A DNA stretch of 64,000 nucleotides from Acidithiobacillus ferruginosus (GTDB lineage: Bacteria; Pseudomonadota; Gammaproteobacteria; Acidithiobacillales; Acidithiobacillaceae), in contig NZ_JABBDR010000073.1 in assembly GCF_018854495.1 (NCBI RefSeq), positions 1 through 64,000 of the forward strand, read 5' to 3'. Under the pieces are notes generated by a model. That model searched no databases, was not told the DNA's origin, and saw only the letters and a program-made list of their open reading frames with translations. The position numbers and the translations under genes are program-made. Below are positions 18,199 to 26,351 of this stretch, piece after piece. Numbering within the stretch: position 1 is the first letter of the stretch; each line of letters begins with the position of its first letter.

Positions 18199-18668
18199 GA
18201 TACCGTTTCCAGCTCGACCAGCGCTGCTTTCACCTGGGCTAATACTGCGGGGATCGCTCTCTCCACGGGTGGTGTGAGCCCGTCGCCAAAACCGAAATCA
18301 GTACCCTCTACCAAAAAGACGGTTACCCGCTCGGGAAATCGCTCCCCAAACATGCGCTTTCCGGCATAAAGCGCATGTTCCCAGCGAAAGTCGTGCAATG
18401 TGAGGGTTGGGGTATGAGGCAATTCCAGTTCGCTGCCAGGCAACCTGAACACCGCTCCCGGTTCACTGCCCGTCCGGCACGCATCCACAATGATAAGTTG
18501 TCGACAATCGCGGGCCCTGAAAATCACATCCATGCCGGAGGTGCCCGCATCATGGAGAGCGATATCTGCGGGCAAAGGATCCATCGCGCCTCGCAGCCGC
18601 TGAATAACCGTGACTCCCACTCCGTCATCGCGTCGGTACAAGTTACCGCATCCCAGCACCACACGCAT
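18195..18668 (-). CDS. hupD: hydrogenase maturation protease (HupD/HyaD family)
   Basis: Endopeptidase that removes the C-terminal tail of HupL after nickel insertion. VVLGCGNLYRRDDGVG at the N-terminus supplies the first acidic nickel contact; HDAGTSGMDV and IIVDAC follow as in the family. 157 aa from the ATG at 18668, which starts two bases after the stop of the upstream gene; the frame is open to 18698 but those residues overlap that gene and look non-native. The substrate is almost certainly the HupL encoded in the same operon. Confidence 0.9.
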   Translation of the reverse strand: MRVVLGCGNLYRRDDGVGVTVIQRLRGAMDPLPADIALHDAGTSGMDVIFRARDCRQLIIVDACRTGSEPGAVFRLPGSELELPHTPTLTLHDFRWEHALYAGKRMFGERFPERVTVFLVEGTDFGFGDGLTPPVERAIPAVLAQVKAALVELETVS

Positions 18669-18670
18669 GA

Positions 18671-19003
18671 CTAAATTCGCCACAACCGACAGGACCATTC
18701 GGGCCTGACCGGTAACATCAATTCAGGAAGCGCACAGAACTGCCGGTGCGATAGGAAATACATGCACGTTTCGCACGCTTCCTCAATCCCCTCAGCTGCA
18801 TAAGGATGCAGCGTGAATCCGGCTATCCCGATACGTTCAGCGATCTCTTCCGCCGGCACCTTTTGCAAACGCGTCAGCACCGATTGTTGCATCTCCAGGT
18901 CGTACGCACGCGGCTCCGCTTCGGTACGCAACCCAGTACGCAGCAATTTTTCCAGCCGCGCGCGTATTGGCGCGTCCTCCGGGAATTCTTCCATGTCCTG
19001 CAT
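18671..19003 (-). CDS. four-cysteine HiPIP-like small protein, copy 1
   Basis: 110-aa soluble protein. The last 35 residues hold Cys77, Cys80, Cys90 and Cys105 in the pattern CxxCMYFLxxRxFCxLPE...WxCRLW. The order C-x2-C, C, then C-x-[LW] near a terminal Trp resembles the cluster-binding end of high-potential iron-sulfur proteins, though the second gap (9 residues) is shorter. No Tat or Sec signal, unlike periplasmic HiPIPs. A paralogue lies immediately upstream. Candidate [4Fe-4S] electron carrier for HupSL; zinc binding is the alternative. Confidence 0.65.
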   Translation of the reverse strand: MQDMEEFPEDAPIRARLEKLLRTGLRTEAEPRAYDLEMQQSVLTRLQKVPAEEIAERIGIAGFTLHPYAAEGIEEACETCMYFLSHRQFCALPELMLPVRPEWSCRLWRI

Positions 19004-19018
19004 ATCCAGATACCCCCT

Positions 19019-19345
19019 CTATATACGCCACAGGCGGCACCACCAGTCCGGCTCTACCGGGACGTCCAGCTCCGGCAGATCACACCAGCGGCGGTGGTTG
19101 AGATAATACATGCACTCCTGACAGCGCTGCTGGTCTTCCCCCATGGGATAGTCCGTAAAGCCGCCAATCACCAGTTTCTTTTCCAGATCCGATCCCGCTT
19201 CTTCGCGGATACGCTGCAATAGTTGCGCGAAAGCATTGCTGTCTTCGGGAAACGGAGTGATTTCTGTCTTCAGTCCCGCTTTAAGCATGCTGGCAATTTG
19301 TGCCCGTAATGCGTCCTCTTCATGTTCATGTGCCATGTGATTCAT
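19019..19345 (-). CDS. four-cysteine HiPIP-like small protein, copy 2
   Basis: 108-aa paralogue of the next gene, sharing IGGFTxYPxxE, CxxCMYYLxHRxxC, LPELxVPVxPxW and the terminal CRLWRI. Cys75, Cys78, Cys88 and Cys103 are in the same spacing as in copy 1. It lies 91 bases after hupL in the same operon. The N-terminus begins with a His/Glu-rich stretch (HEHEED). ATG at 19345 or 19336 may start it. Tandem duplication with divergence suggests two related redox partners, or a heterodimer; not proven. Confidence 0.65.
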   Translation of the reverse strand: MNHMAHEHEEDALRAQIASMLKAGLKTEITPFPEDSNAFAQLLQRIREEAGSDLEKKLVIGGFTDYPMGEDQQRCQECMYYLNHRRWCDLPELDVPVEPDWWCRLWRI

Positions 19346-19436
19346 GATGCCCCTGCCTTTCTCGATTCAAGTGGCTGAATTTTTGGGGCCGGACCCTGCA
19401 CTCCGGTATCCGCCCCCTTTTTTTAGATTATACGAC

Positions 19437-21035
19437 TCAGGCAGTGCGGAAACGGGCGAGCTCCTTTCCGGACTTGGCATCATGGGCATGCACCGTACAA
19501 ACCAGACAGGAATCGAACGAACGGGCCACATGCCCGACTTCCACCGGGTCCGCTGGATTCGCGATAGGGGTTCCAATCAACGCCTCCTCGATGGGACCAC
19601 GGCCACCCTGCGCGTCGTGGGGACCTACATTCCAGGTGGTAGGTGCAATGATCTGGTAATTACTGATCTTGCCACCCTTTACTTCAATCCAGTGTGCCAG
19701 TGCGCCACGTATGGCCTCCGTGGCACCCCACCCTTGCCCATCCCGTTCGCGGGGCTTGATGTAGAATGGTTCGTTCAGGCGGAACTCACGCAGGCAATGT
19801 TCGGCCTGGCGATAAAGCTTCACCGCCTCATGCATCCGCGCAAAATGCCGCAACCATAGACTGGGGCCCATTTTCTTGTAGACGTCCAGAATGAAGGGGT
19901 CGGAATGCTGCCAGGATTCGCCATGGTCGCCGCCGGCGATCAATTGCCGGGATAAGGGACCGGCTTCCATGCGCCCCAACTGCTCATGGGCAACTTCGGT
20001 ACACCAAGTGTAGGCCCCATTGAAGTCTCGATCATTGGATTGCATCGGCCTCGTGTTCCGGTTGAAGGGATGGACAGGGCTGTTTCCTTCGTCATACCAG
20101 CCGTGGGTCGTCGATTCTCGGGTGAAGGACTGATCCATGGGATGAAACTTGTCGGCCTTCGCATCGTAAACCCCGCCCTTCATGAAGACTGACTGTTGCC
20201 GTGTGTCAATGGTCGGATGCTGGTAACGGTCCTCATGGGGAAGATAGCCCCACGAAACGTACTTGCCCAACCCCTCACCAAACTTCATCAGCCCAATATC
20301 CTCGCCGATCCGATAATACATTCCCAGGTCGGAATTAGCGTGTTCCGGGCGCTCGTCTAGCCACGCCATGAAATCATCATAGGACTTAATTTGCTCATAA
20401 CGCTCCATCGAACACCCCAACCATACCCGTTCCAGCCAGTTGGTACGGTAATACTCCAGTATGGACCAGGAACGGGTAACATCAGCCAAGGTGGGTGCGC
20501 ACATAACGCCGCCGGGAACCATGTAGCTGGAATGCGGCCACTGCCCCCCGAAGAGCGCATAGATTTCTACGGGCTTGCCGGATATCGTCACGCCGATTTC
20601 GTAATTGGTACCCGTAAACGGGGCGTACCGCCTGACCGCCTCGTCATAGAATTTGCCATGCCGATAGTTCTCATTCACCATATCAATCATGAACAATCCA
20701 TAATGATGACGCGGCAAGCTTTGCAGACTTTCCGCAAGCTGACCGATATTTCTGGCCAGGATGGCGTTGCGTGGCACTTCCGTCTGCCATGCCGTGTCCA
20801 GTGCCCAAGCGGCACAGGTCAGGTGCGAGGCGCCGCAAATACCACAGGCACGCGGTGTTACCACCAACCCCGCCTGCGGGTCCTTATCTCTTAAAATGAC
20901 CTCGAAGCCACGGAACAATTCAGCCTGCGTGTAGGCTTCGACTACCACGCCGTCCCGAATGTCCACGCGTACATCCAGATCCCCCTCCACTCGGCCAACT
21001 GGACTGATATCCAGTGTCTGTACGGATGTTGCCAT
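19437..21035 (-). CDS. hupL: uptake [NiFe] hydrogenase large subunit, group 2a
   Basis: Catalytic subunit oxidising H2 in the cytosol. L1 motif PRACGICGASH gives Cys64 and Cys67; L2 near the C-terminus, DSCLVCTVH, gives Cys510 and Cys513 and ends at His516, after which the 16-residue tail to Ala532 is expected to be removed by HupD. The CxxCTVH variant is typical of cyanobacterial-like group 2 enzymes. The ATG at 21035 is preceded by GGAGGAG; the longer frame to 21059 includes the Shine-Dalgarno itself. 51 bases after hupS. A cyanobacterial-like dimeric cytosolic hydrogenase is known from A. ferrooxidans. Confidence 0.95.
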   Translation of the reverse strand: MATSVQTLDISPVGRVEGDLDVRVDIRDGVVVEAYTQAELFRGFEVILRDKDPQAGLVVTPRACGICGASHLTCAAWALDTAWQTEVPRNAILARNIGQLAESLQSLPRHHYGLFMIDMVNENYRHGKFYDEAVRRYAPFTGTNYEIGVTISGKPVEIYALFGGQWPHSSYMVPGGVMCAPTLADVTRSWSILEYYRTNWLERVWLGCSMERYEQIKSYDDFMAWLDERPEHANSDLGMYYRIGEDIGLMKFGEGLGKYVSWGYLPHEDRYQHPTIDTRQQSVFMKGGVYDAKADKFHPMDQSFTRESTTHGWYDEGNSPVHPFNRNTRPMQSNDRDFNGAYTWCTEVAHEQLGRMEAGPLSRQLIAGGDHGESWQHSDPFILDVYKKMGPSLWLRHFARMHEAVKLYRQAEHCLREFRLNEPFYIKPRERDGQGWGATEAIRGALAHWIEVKGGKISNYQIIAPTTWNVGPHDAQGGRGPIEEALIGTPIANPADPVEVGHVARSFDSCLVCTVHAHDAKSGKELARFRTA

Positions 21036-21086
21036 GTCAATATCTCCTCCAAAATGCAATAAAAAGTAAAAGCGTCGCTCCGCGTC

Positions 21087-22049
21087 TCAAACTACAAAGA
21101 TGTCTTTTTCAGCCCAGGCTGGCGAAGCACTCTTGGCGGCTGACGTAAGCTTGATATAAGCGGACTTGTCCACACCCTCTGGCAGGTCTTTCGGCACCCC
21201 CATCACAGTCTGGGTTTTGAATACACTGCCTGGTGCCAGATCGAAGAAAGGGAACTCCGGCTCGGTACAACCCAAGCAGGGCATCCCCGCACGGGTCTTC
21301 GAGGACTGCCGGTTCCACAGAATGCGGTTACAGGGTGAATGCGTCATCGGGCCACGGCAGCCCAGGTCATAAAAGAGACAGCCTTTTCTCTGCCCAAATT
21401 CCGTGGCGGAAACCTTGTAAGCAAAGTGCATGTTGCGGGTACATCCCGTCTGGGTGAAACTTTTGAAAAACGTCTTTGGACGCTGCAGATCATCCAGCTC
21501 CAGTTCTCCGGCGCGCCCTGTCGCCACTGCCACCAGTACCTGGGTGATCCAGTCCGGATGGGCAGGACAACCGGGGATATTGATGACAGGAAGCCCAGCT
21601 TTGCTTTTGAAGCCCGCCCCCAGGAAACCGCCGTGCTGCTTTTTGAGGAACTGAAGCCCCTGAGAATCACTGGGGTTCGGGGCCGTTGCCGGGATGCCTC
21701 CCCATGTCGCACAATCTCCCAACGCCACTACGTACTGGGCAGCACCTGTTAACTCCTTCACCCAGTCTTTCATCGGACGACCGGCAAAACGATTCCAGGT
21801 CCCAGTACCATTGGGGGCGTTAACCACGGTACCCTCGAAAACGAATATATCCAGGGGAATTGCCCCAGACACACAATCCCGAAGTAACTTCTGAACATTG
21901 TCCCCCAGTTCCACTCCGAGAGAGGGCTGCCAGAGCACCTTGATGCCAAAATCCGTCACCAGATCGCAAGCACTCGGCTCCTCTGCATTAAGAAAAGACA
22001 TGGTATTTCCAGAACAGGCTCCTCCTTGGAGCCAAAGCACGTTCGCCAT
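21087..22049 (-). CDS. hupS: uptake [NiFe] hydrogenase small subunit, group 2a
   Basis: Electron-relay subunit with three Fe-S clusters. There is no twin-arginine signal peptide, so the enzyme is cytosolic. The proximal-cluster motif that is normally CxxC reads CSGN (Cys12, Asn15), the next ligands being in VALGDCATWGG and NIPGCPAHP. The distal-cluster region has TQTGC where most enzymes have HxxC, that is, Gln for His. These substitutions match group 2a enzymes (cyanobacterial HupS, mycobacterial Huc), where unusual [3Fe-4S] clusters are reported. Transcribed from the sigma-54 promoter just upstream. Confidence 0.95.
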   Translation of the reverse strand: MANVLWLQGGACSGNTMSFLNAEEPSACDLVTDFGIKVLWQPSLGVELGDNVQKLLRDCVSGAIPLDIFVFEGTVVNAPNGTGTWNRFAGRPMKDWVKELTGAAQYVVALGDCATWGGIPATAPNPSDSQGLQFLKKQHGGFLGAGFKSKAGLPVINIPGCPAHPDWITQVLVAVATGRAGELELDDLQRPKTFFKSFTQTGCTRNMHFAYKVSATEFGQRKGCLFYDLGCRGPMTHSPCNRILWNRQSSKTRAGMPCLGCTEPEFPFFDLAPGSVFKTQTVMGVPKDLPEGVDKSAYIKLTSAAKSASPAWAEKDIFVV

Positions 22050-22101
22050 CGTCGTAACCTCCTCATAATAAAATAGTCAATGGATACTACGAGAATCGCG
22101 A

Positions 22102-22117
22102 AGCAAAAGAGGTGCCA
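22102..22117 (-). promoter_or_regulatory. sigma-54 promoter of hupSL
   Basis: On the minus strand TGGCACCTCTTTTGCT matches the -24/-12 consensus TGGCAC-N5-TTGC[AT] with correct spacing. The start point should fall near 22090, about 40 bases before hupS. The activator HoxA is encoded divergently alongside. Confidence 0.85.
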
Positions 22118-22122
22118 AACAA

Positions 22123-22184
22123 TAACATTGCTGTTAAACAATAAGATATATAAAAACCTACCCAAACAACTTGCATAATTGCAA
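22123..22184. promoter_or_regulatory. candidate upstream activator sites between hupS and hoxA
   Basis: Two inverted repeats lie upstream of the sigma-54 promoter: TAACA-TTGC-TGTTA at 22123-22136 and TTGCA-TAAT-TGCAA at 22171-22184. The second lies about 55-80 bases upstream of the -24 element, a plausible enhancer position for an NtrC-type activator. AAACAATAA also occurs twice, about 20 bases apart. The AT-rich stretch between could take IHF. Confidence 0.45.
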
Positions 22185-22233
22185 AGAAAGTTAATATACT
22201 GCGTGCATACTTTCTTTTCATTCTGAGGTACAG

Positions 22234-23685
22234 ATGACGGCAAATCAGCGCGCGGTCCCCGCTACTATTTTGTTAGTCCTAACGGATGAGCAGGAAGCCC
22301 GCAACCTGAGCTGGGCGTTGTCCACACAGTATGAATGCATCATCGTCTCCAGCGCCGCAGAGGCGCTGGCCCTCGTCGGCACACATCCTGTGGATGTCAT
22401 CATCTGCGACGCAAGACTGGAGGATATGTCAGGCACCCAGTGCCTCTTTGACTTCCGCACCCGACAACCATATGCGATAAGATTTCTATGTGGCCTGGGT
22501 ACGGACTCCAGCGAGTTTGCCGACGCCCTGCATGTCGCCGCCGTTTACGAATATCTGCGGAAACCTCTATTTCCGGAACTGGTGACCCTGAGCCTGAAAC
22601 GGGCGCTGGAATACCGTGAAATTTCCCGCGAACATCGCCAACTTACCCATGATTTATCCAGACATCAGAAATCCAAGGCAGTCGCTGCCGCTTCGAATCC
22701 AAATCAACCGTCACTCCAATTCGATGGATTATTCTTCTGTAGTCAGGCCATGCATAAAATATGCGAACTGGCAAAACGTGCCGCAACCACGGATTTACCC
22801 ATACTAATTTATGGAGAGACAGGCACCGGGAAGGAATTGCTTGCACGCGGCATCCATTACCACAGCCATCGCCGTGAACAGATATTTCTCGCGCAAAACT
22901 GTGGCGGCGTTCCTGCAGAATTACTCCAGTCGGAACTGTTTGGCCATCATCGCGGGGCTTATACTGGGGCGCTGAGCGATCGTCTCGGCCTGTTCTCTGC
23001 GGCGGATGGTGGCACGGTCCTGTTGGACGAAATAGAAGACATGTCCGTCTCTTTGCAGGCCAACTTGCTCCGTTTCCTGCAATCCGGCGAAGTGAAACCA
23101 CTCGGCAGCGATAAAACGCATTATTCCGATGTGCGGATCATCGCCGTCACCAATGTGCCGCTCGACCAACTGGTGGAGCAGGGCAACTTTCGGCAGGATT
23201 TGTATTATCGTTTGAAGGGACTCGAAATCAGCATTCCACCACTGCGAGACCGGCCGGAAGACATCCAATTACTTGCGGAACATTTTGCCAAACAATTCTC
23301 CACGAGTCTGGGTAAATCCTATGCCGGCATCGGTCATGAGGCATTGAACATCTTGCAACAGTATCCTTTCCCAGGAAACGTTCGGGAACTGGAAAATGAA
23401 ATTCGCCGGACCGTGGCACTCGCCCCATCCGGGCAACCGATCACTGCGGATCGCCTTTCCGATACGATCATTAACTACCGGATCAAAGAGCCTAAACAGC
23501 CCATTCCGACGGGAGAAAGCGGTACATTGAAGGAACTGACGGAAAATCTGGAACGTAGCATGGTCATCTCTGCGCTGAAACGTTGCCACGGCAATCAAAG
23601 TCGCGCCGCCGAAGCACTTGGCCTTTCCAGGGTGGGACTGGCCAACAAAATTAAGCGGTACGCCATCGATATAGAGATATCATGA
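22234..23685 (+). CDS. hoxA: sigma-54-dependent response regulator HoxA/HupR
   Basis: NtrC-family activator of hydrogenase genes. Receiver domain in residues ~10-125 with the probable phospho-acceptor Asp59 (IICDARLEDMSG); AAA+ domain with Walker A GETGTGKE, the sigma-54 contact loop GAYTGA (Phe to Tyr variant of GAFTGA) and GNVRELENE; C-terminal Fis-type helix-turn-helix GNQSRAAEALGLSRVGLANK. 483 aa, start ATG at 22234 after GAGGT. Divergent from hupS and next to its sigma-54 promoter. No histidine kinase gene is nearby. Confidence 0.9.
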   Translation: MTANQRAVPATILLVLTDEQEARNLSWALSTQYECIIVSSAAEALALVGTHPVDVIICDARLEDMSGTQCLFDFRTRQPYAIRFLCGLGTDSSEFADALHVAAVYEYLRKPLFPELVTLSLKRALEYREISREHRQLTHDLSRHQKSKAVAAASNPNQPSLQFDGLFFCSQAMHKICELAKRAATTDLPILIYGETGTGKELLARGIHYHSHRREQIFLAQNCGGVPAELLQSELFGHHRGAYTGALSDRLGLFSAADGGTVLLDEIEDMSVSLQANLLRFLQSGEVKPLGSDKTHYSDVRIIAVTNVPLDQLVEQGNFRQDLYYRLKGLEISIPPLRDRPEDIQLLAEHFAKQFSTSLGKSYAGIGHEALNILQQYPFPGNVRELENEIRRTVALAPSGQPITADRLSDTIINYRIKEPKQPIPTGESGTLKELTENLERSMVISALKRCHGNQSRAAEALGLSRVGLANKIKRYAIDIEIS

Positions 23686-23919
23686 TGCAACTAACGCAGT
23701 CCTCCGCGTTGGATTGTGTCAGCGGGTTGATCAGATTAAAAATAAAGGCCCTCCCGTTTCCTAAGAAAACCCGTAATCAGTTAAAAGTCTCTTGGCTGGT
23801 GAGCGACTGGGGCGAACTATTGTTGCACTTGAGTAAAGAAAAGTGGATATACCTGTAGAAAATATCGCGCATCATCTTGTACGCATTTTGGGAATTGGCC
23901 ATTCTCCGGCGCAAAACCG
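23686..23919. other. spacer between hoxA and the recombinase element
   Basis: About 230 bases with no gene; it should contain the left end of the recombinase element. I found no repeat shared with the right end at 29122-29300 and no target duplication, as expected for Tn554-type elements, which do not duplicate their target. Confidence 0.35.
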
Positions 23920-24432
23920 TCAGGATAGAGTCTCTCCATCCCCGGCATTGGGTAAGGTGACCACTTTCTGTAAGGTTGCGGGCGCTCGCATCTGTTTCTG
24001 ATAGTCCGCGATACGGGCATCACGAACCTGCAGTTGCGTTTCCAGTTCATGAATACGGAGATCCAGTCGGTAATTGATTCGGGCCAGGGCGGCGACTTCC
24101 GCTTGCGCTTCTTCTACCAGTTTCCGATATTCCTTGAGTTTCGCTTCGGCCTCTGCCAATTCGGAACGATGGGCCTTGAGTTGTGTACGAGGGGCCGTGT
24201 CGTTGATTTTACGAATCTGTACCAGGATCGGTTCATGAAAACGGTATAGCGTCGCCCGATCCACGTCTGCTTCTACAGCCACGGCGGCGGCCGTGATTTT
24301 GCTCCCTTTTTTCACCCGGCGCGGATTACCATGCACCAAACGGCTCAGTGCCGCTTCCAGCTTGCGGCGGGTCGCCTTGAGCGAGTTTTGACCGTGCTGC
24401 GTCAAGGCTGCGAGGCTTTTGTCCGAACCCAT
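23920..24432 (-). CDS. tnpC: TnpC-like helper protein (DUF6262 type)
   Basis: 170-aa accessory protein of Tn554-like transposition. N-terminal helix-turn-helix-like part (AVAVEADVDRATLYRF) followed by a long coiled coil (residues ~75-150, rich in Glu, Ala and Arg, with VEEAQAEVAALARINYRLDL). It begins two bases after the stop of the recombinase gene upstream, so it is the last gene of the element's operon. In Tn554, TnpC influences orientation and efficiency of insertion. Confidence 0.75.
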   Translation of the reverse strand: MGSDKSLAALTQHGQNSLKATRRKLEAALSRLVHGNPRRVKKGSKITAAAVAVEADVDRATLYRFHEPILVQIRKINDTAPRTQLKAHRSELAEAEAKLKEYRKLVEEAQAEVAALARINYRLDLRIHELETQLQVRDARIADYQKQMRAPATLQKVVTLPNAGDGETLS

Positions 24433-24434
24433 GA

Positions 24435-26351
24435 TTATTGATCCTTTGATGCTTCAAGTCTGCGTAGAACGGTTTCGGCTTTGTCCAGGATCAGCTGCGC
24501 CCGGGCGCGACCCGATTCTCCCATATCATCCAAAGCCAACGCCTCCTTTTGTTGGTCACGAATACCCTCCCAGACCGGCCGATGTTCAGGACCAATAATG
24601 CCATACTGGCAATCCACACACATTTGCGCTTCGAAAATGCACAAGCCCCCACATCCCGTTCCCCGGGCGTTTCCCACGCACCAGGAATGACCGGTTCCAT
24701 TCAGGGTGATGGATCCTGAATACTCCGCAATCAGCTTTTCTTTGTTTTCCGCCGTGCGGACTGAGGATCGCCAGGCTTTCAGCCATTCACCACCCTTGGC
24801 CAAAGGGGCCTCTGAATCCAACAACCCAGTCATAATCTCGGATTGCCGGGTTTGCTTTTCCTGCGTGACCATAGCCATCAATTCGATGTCCGATTCATAC
24901 TCATCTGCACCCCCATCCGCATAATAAGTGGTCATATCCAGGCTCCAATGACCGAAATGTTCGCGCAGTGCCAGTAAATCACCCAATTCCGAGCGGGCGA
25001 TGAATCGCGCATACGTTCGTCGAAACTGATGAGGATGTAGATGAAATGGGCTTTCAGAGCTACCAGAACTCAATAATTGCTCACAGAAATGCTGTATATT
25101 ATGATTTATGGTTGAACCATTTATTACGGATATAGATTTACCATATTTCCTATTCAAAGCAATAAATAGCTTATTTTTTTGTTTTTTTATAGTATTAATT
25201 CTTTTGTTGTGTTCGATATTTATTATTCCTTGGTTTTCAATTGATTGATCTTTTATATATTTCTCTTCCTGTTCGAATATGTAACGCAATGGCTCCGATA
25301 AACGAGTCAAAACATCAATTGCTGTTTCTACAATAGGCGGTACCTGCCATAACTTTTGACGCAGACCAGTTTTATAAATCATTCCTTTTATCCAGATCGT
25401 ATCTACTAGTCCATCTTTGCTTGGTCTATGAATCACACAATCAGTTTCAAGAGATTTTATTTCAGAATCGCGTATTCCTGAAAACATTGCAATGATGATA
25501 TAACAAGCAGTGCGCAATAATATTTTTTCTTTATTGAGAATGGTTTTAGTGCTTATAATGTATGGCTCGGATATATTTGCTGTTAATGACTCCAACTGGT
25601 CTGACGGGCTGATTTTCCCGTAAGGATCAAAGAATTCTTCTATTTTCAATATATAATCAGATTTATTGACAACATAATCAATCGCTTTTTGAGCAATTAG
25701 AGCGGCAAAATCGTCGGGAATAAACTCTGTCGAAGGTATTCGGTAGTTTTTTGATGATTGAAGTATGCCGGATAAAGAATAAGTCGTTTCCAATGGCCAT
25801 GGATGAGCTCTTATCGCATCACTCAGTTTATCTTGTTGTTTATATAAATCTTCAACAACACCCAAATACATTAGCAGAGTTCCCGGCTTCAGTGGTTTAT
25901 TGTTTTTGTTCTTCAGATAATTACAATATTCAATGCTGCGGCCAGTCAACTCTGAGAATGAACGAATCTTATTTTTCGTCATCCAGTACAATAAATGCCT
26001 TAAATAAGCGTGCTTGTGAATTATTGTAAGCAATGAAGGACGCTTTTTCCCTTCTACCGGTTCAGCATAAAGTGACCATATAAACTCCTTGGAGGCCATT
26101 AGTAGTGATAAAAATTCAGCATCAGTCAACCTTTTCCCATCCGGCAAGGCTACATCCCATAATATTCTCTTTACGGATTCGCTTAAATTATCTTGTGGAA
26201 TTAACGGATAAAAGTCCCATATAATATCGCCAAATCGGCTGACCACTACTGAAGAACCGTCTCGAGCGACATCCATAGAGACAGGTATTTTCATCTTTTC
26301 AATCAGGCTCAATGCGCGAAATTCACGAAACGATAAATTTCCTGCTGCCAT
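24435..26351 (-). CDS. tnpB: tyrosine recombinase, TnpB-type, of a recombinase trio
   Basis: 638-aa site-specific recombinase. Catalytic motifs in the C-terminal half: FSGIRDSEIKSLE (first Arg), HPHQFRRTYA (His-x-x-Arg), FGHWSLDMTTYY (His and the nucleophile Tyr). After the catalytic domain a Cys-rich region (CVGNARGTGCGGLC, CVDCQYG) may bind zinc, as in Tn554-type TnpB. It starts directly at the stop of the next recombinase (26352) and precedes TnpC. The middle of the gene is noticeably AT-rich compared with its flanks, a sign of different origin. Confidence 0.85.
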   Translation of the reverse strand: MAAGNLSFREFRALSLIEKMKIPVSMDVARDGSSVVVSRFGDIIWDFYPLIPQDNLSESVKRILWDVALPDGKRLTDAEFLSLLMASKEFIWSLYAEPVEGKKRPSLLTIIHKHAYLRHLLYWMTKNKIRSFSELTGRSIEYCNYLKNKNNKPLKPGTLLMYLGVVEDLYKQQDKLSDAIRAHPWPLETTYSLSGILQSSKNYRIPSTEFIPDDFAALIAQKAIDYVVNKSDYILKIEEFFDPYGKISPSDQLESLTANISEPYIISTKTILNKEKILLRTACYIIIAMFSGIRDSEIKSLETDCVIHRPSKDGLVDTIWIKGMIYKTGLRQKLWQVPPIVETAIDVLTRLSEPLRYIFEQEEKYIKDQSIENQGIINIEHNKRINTIKKQKNKLFIALNRKYGKSISVINGSTINHNIQHFCEQLLSSGSSESPFHLHPHQFRRTYARFIARSELGDLLALREHFGHWSLDMTTYYADGGADEYESDIELMAMVTQEKQTRQSEIMTGLLDSEAPLAKGGEWLKAWRSSVRTAENKEKLIAEYSGSITLNGTGHSWCVGNARGTGCGGLCIFEAQMCVDCQYGIIGPEHRPVWEGIRDQQKEALALDDMGESGRARAQLILDKAETVLRRLEASKDQ

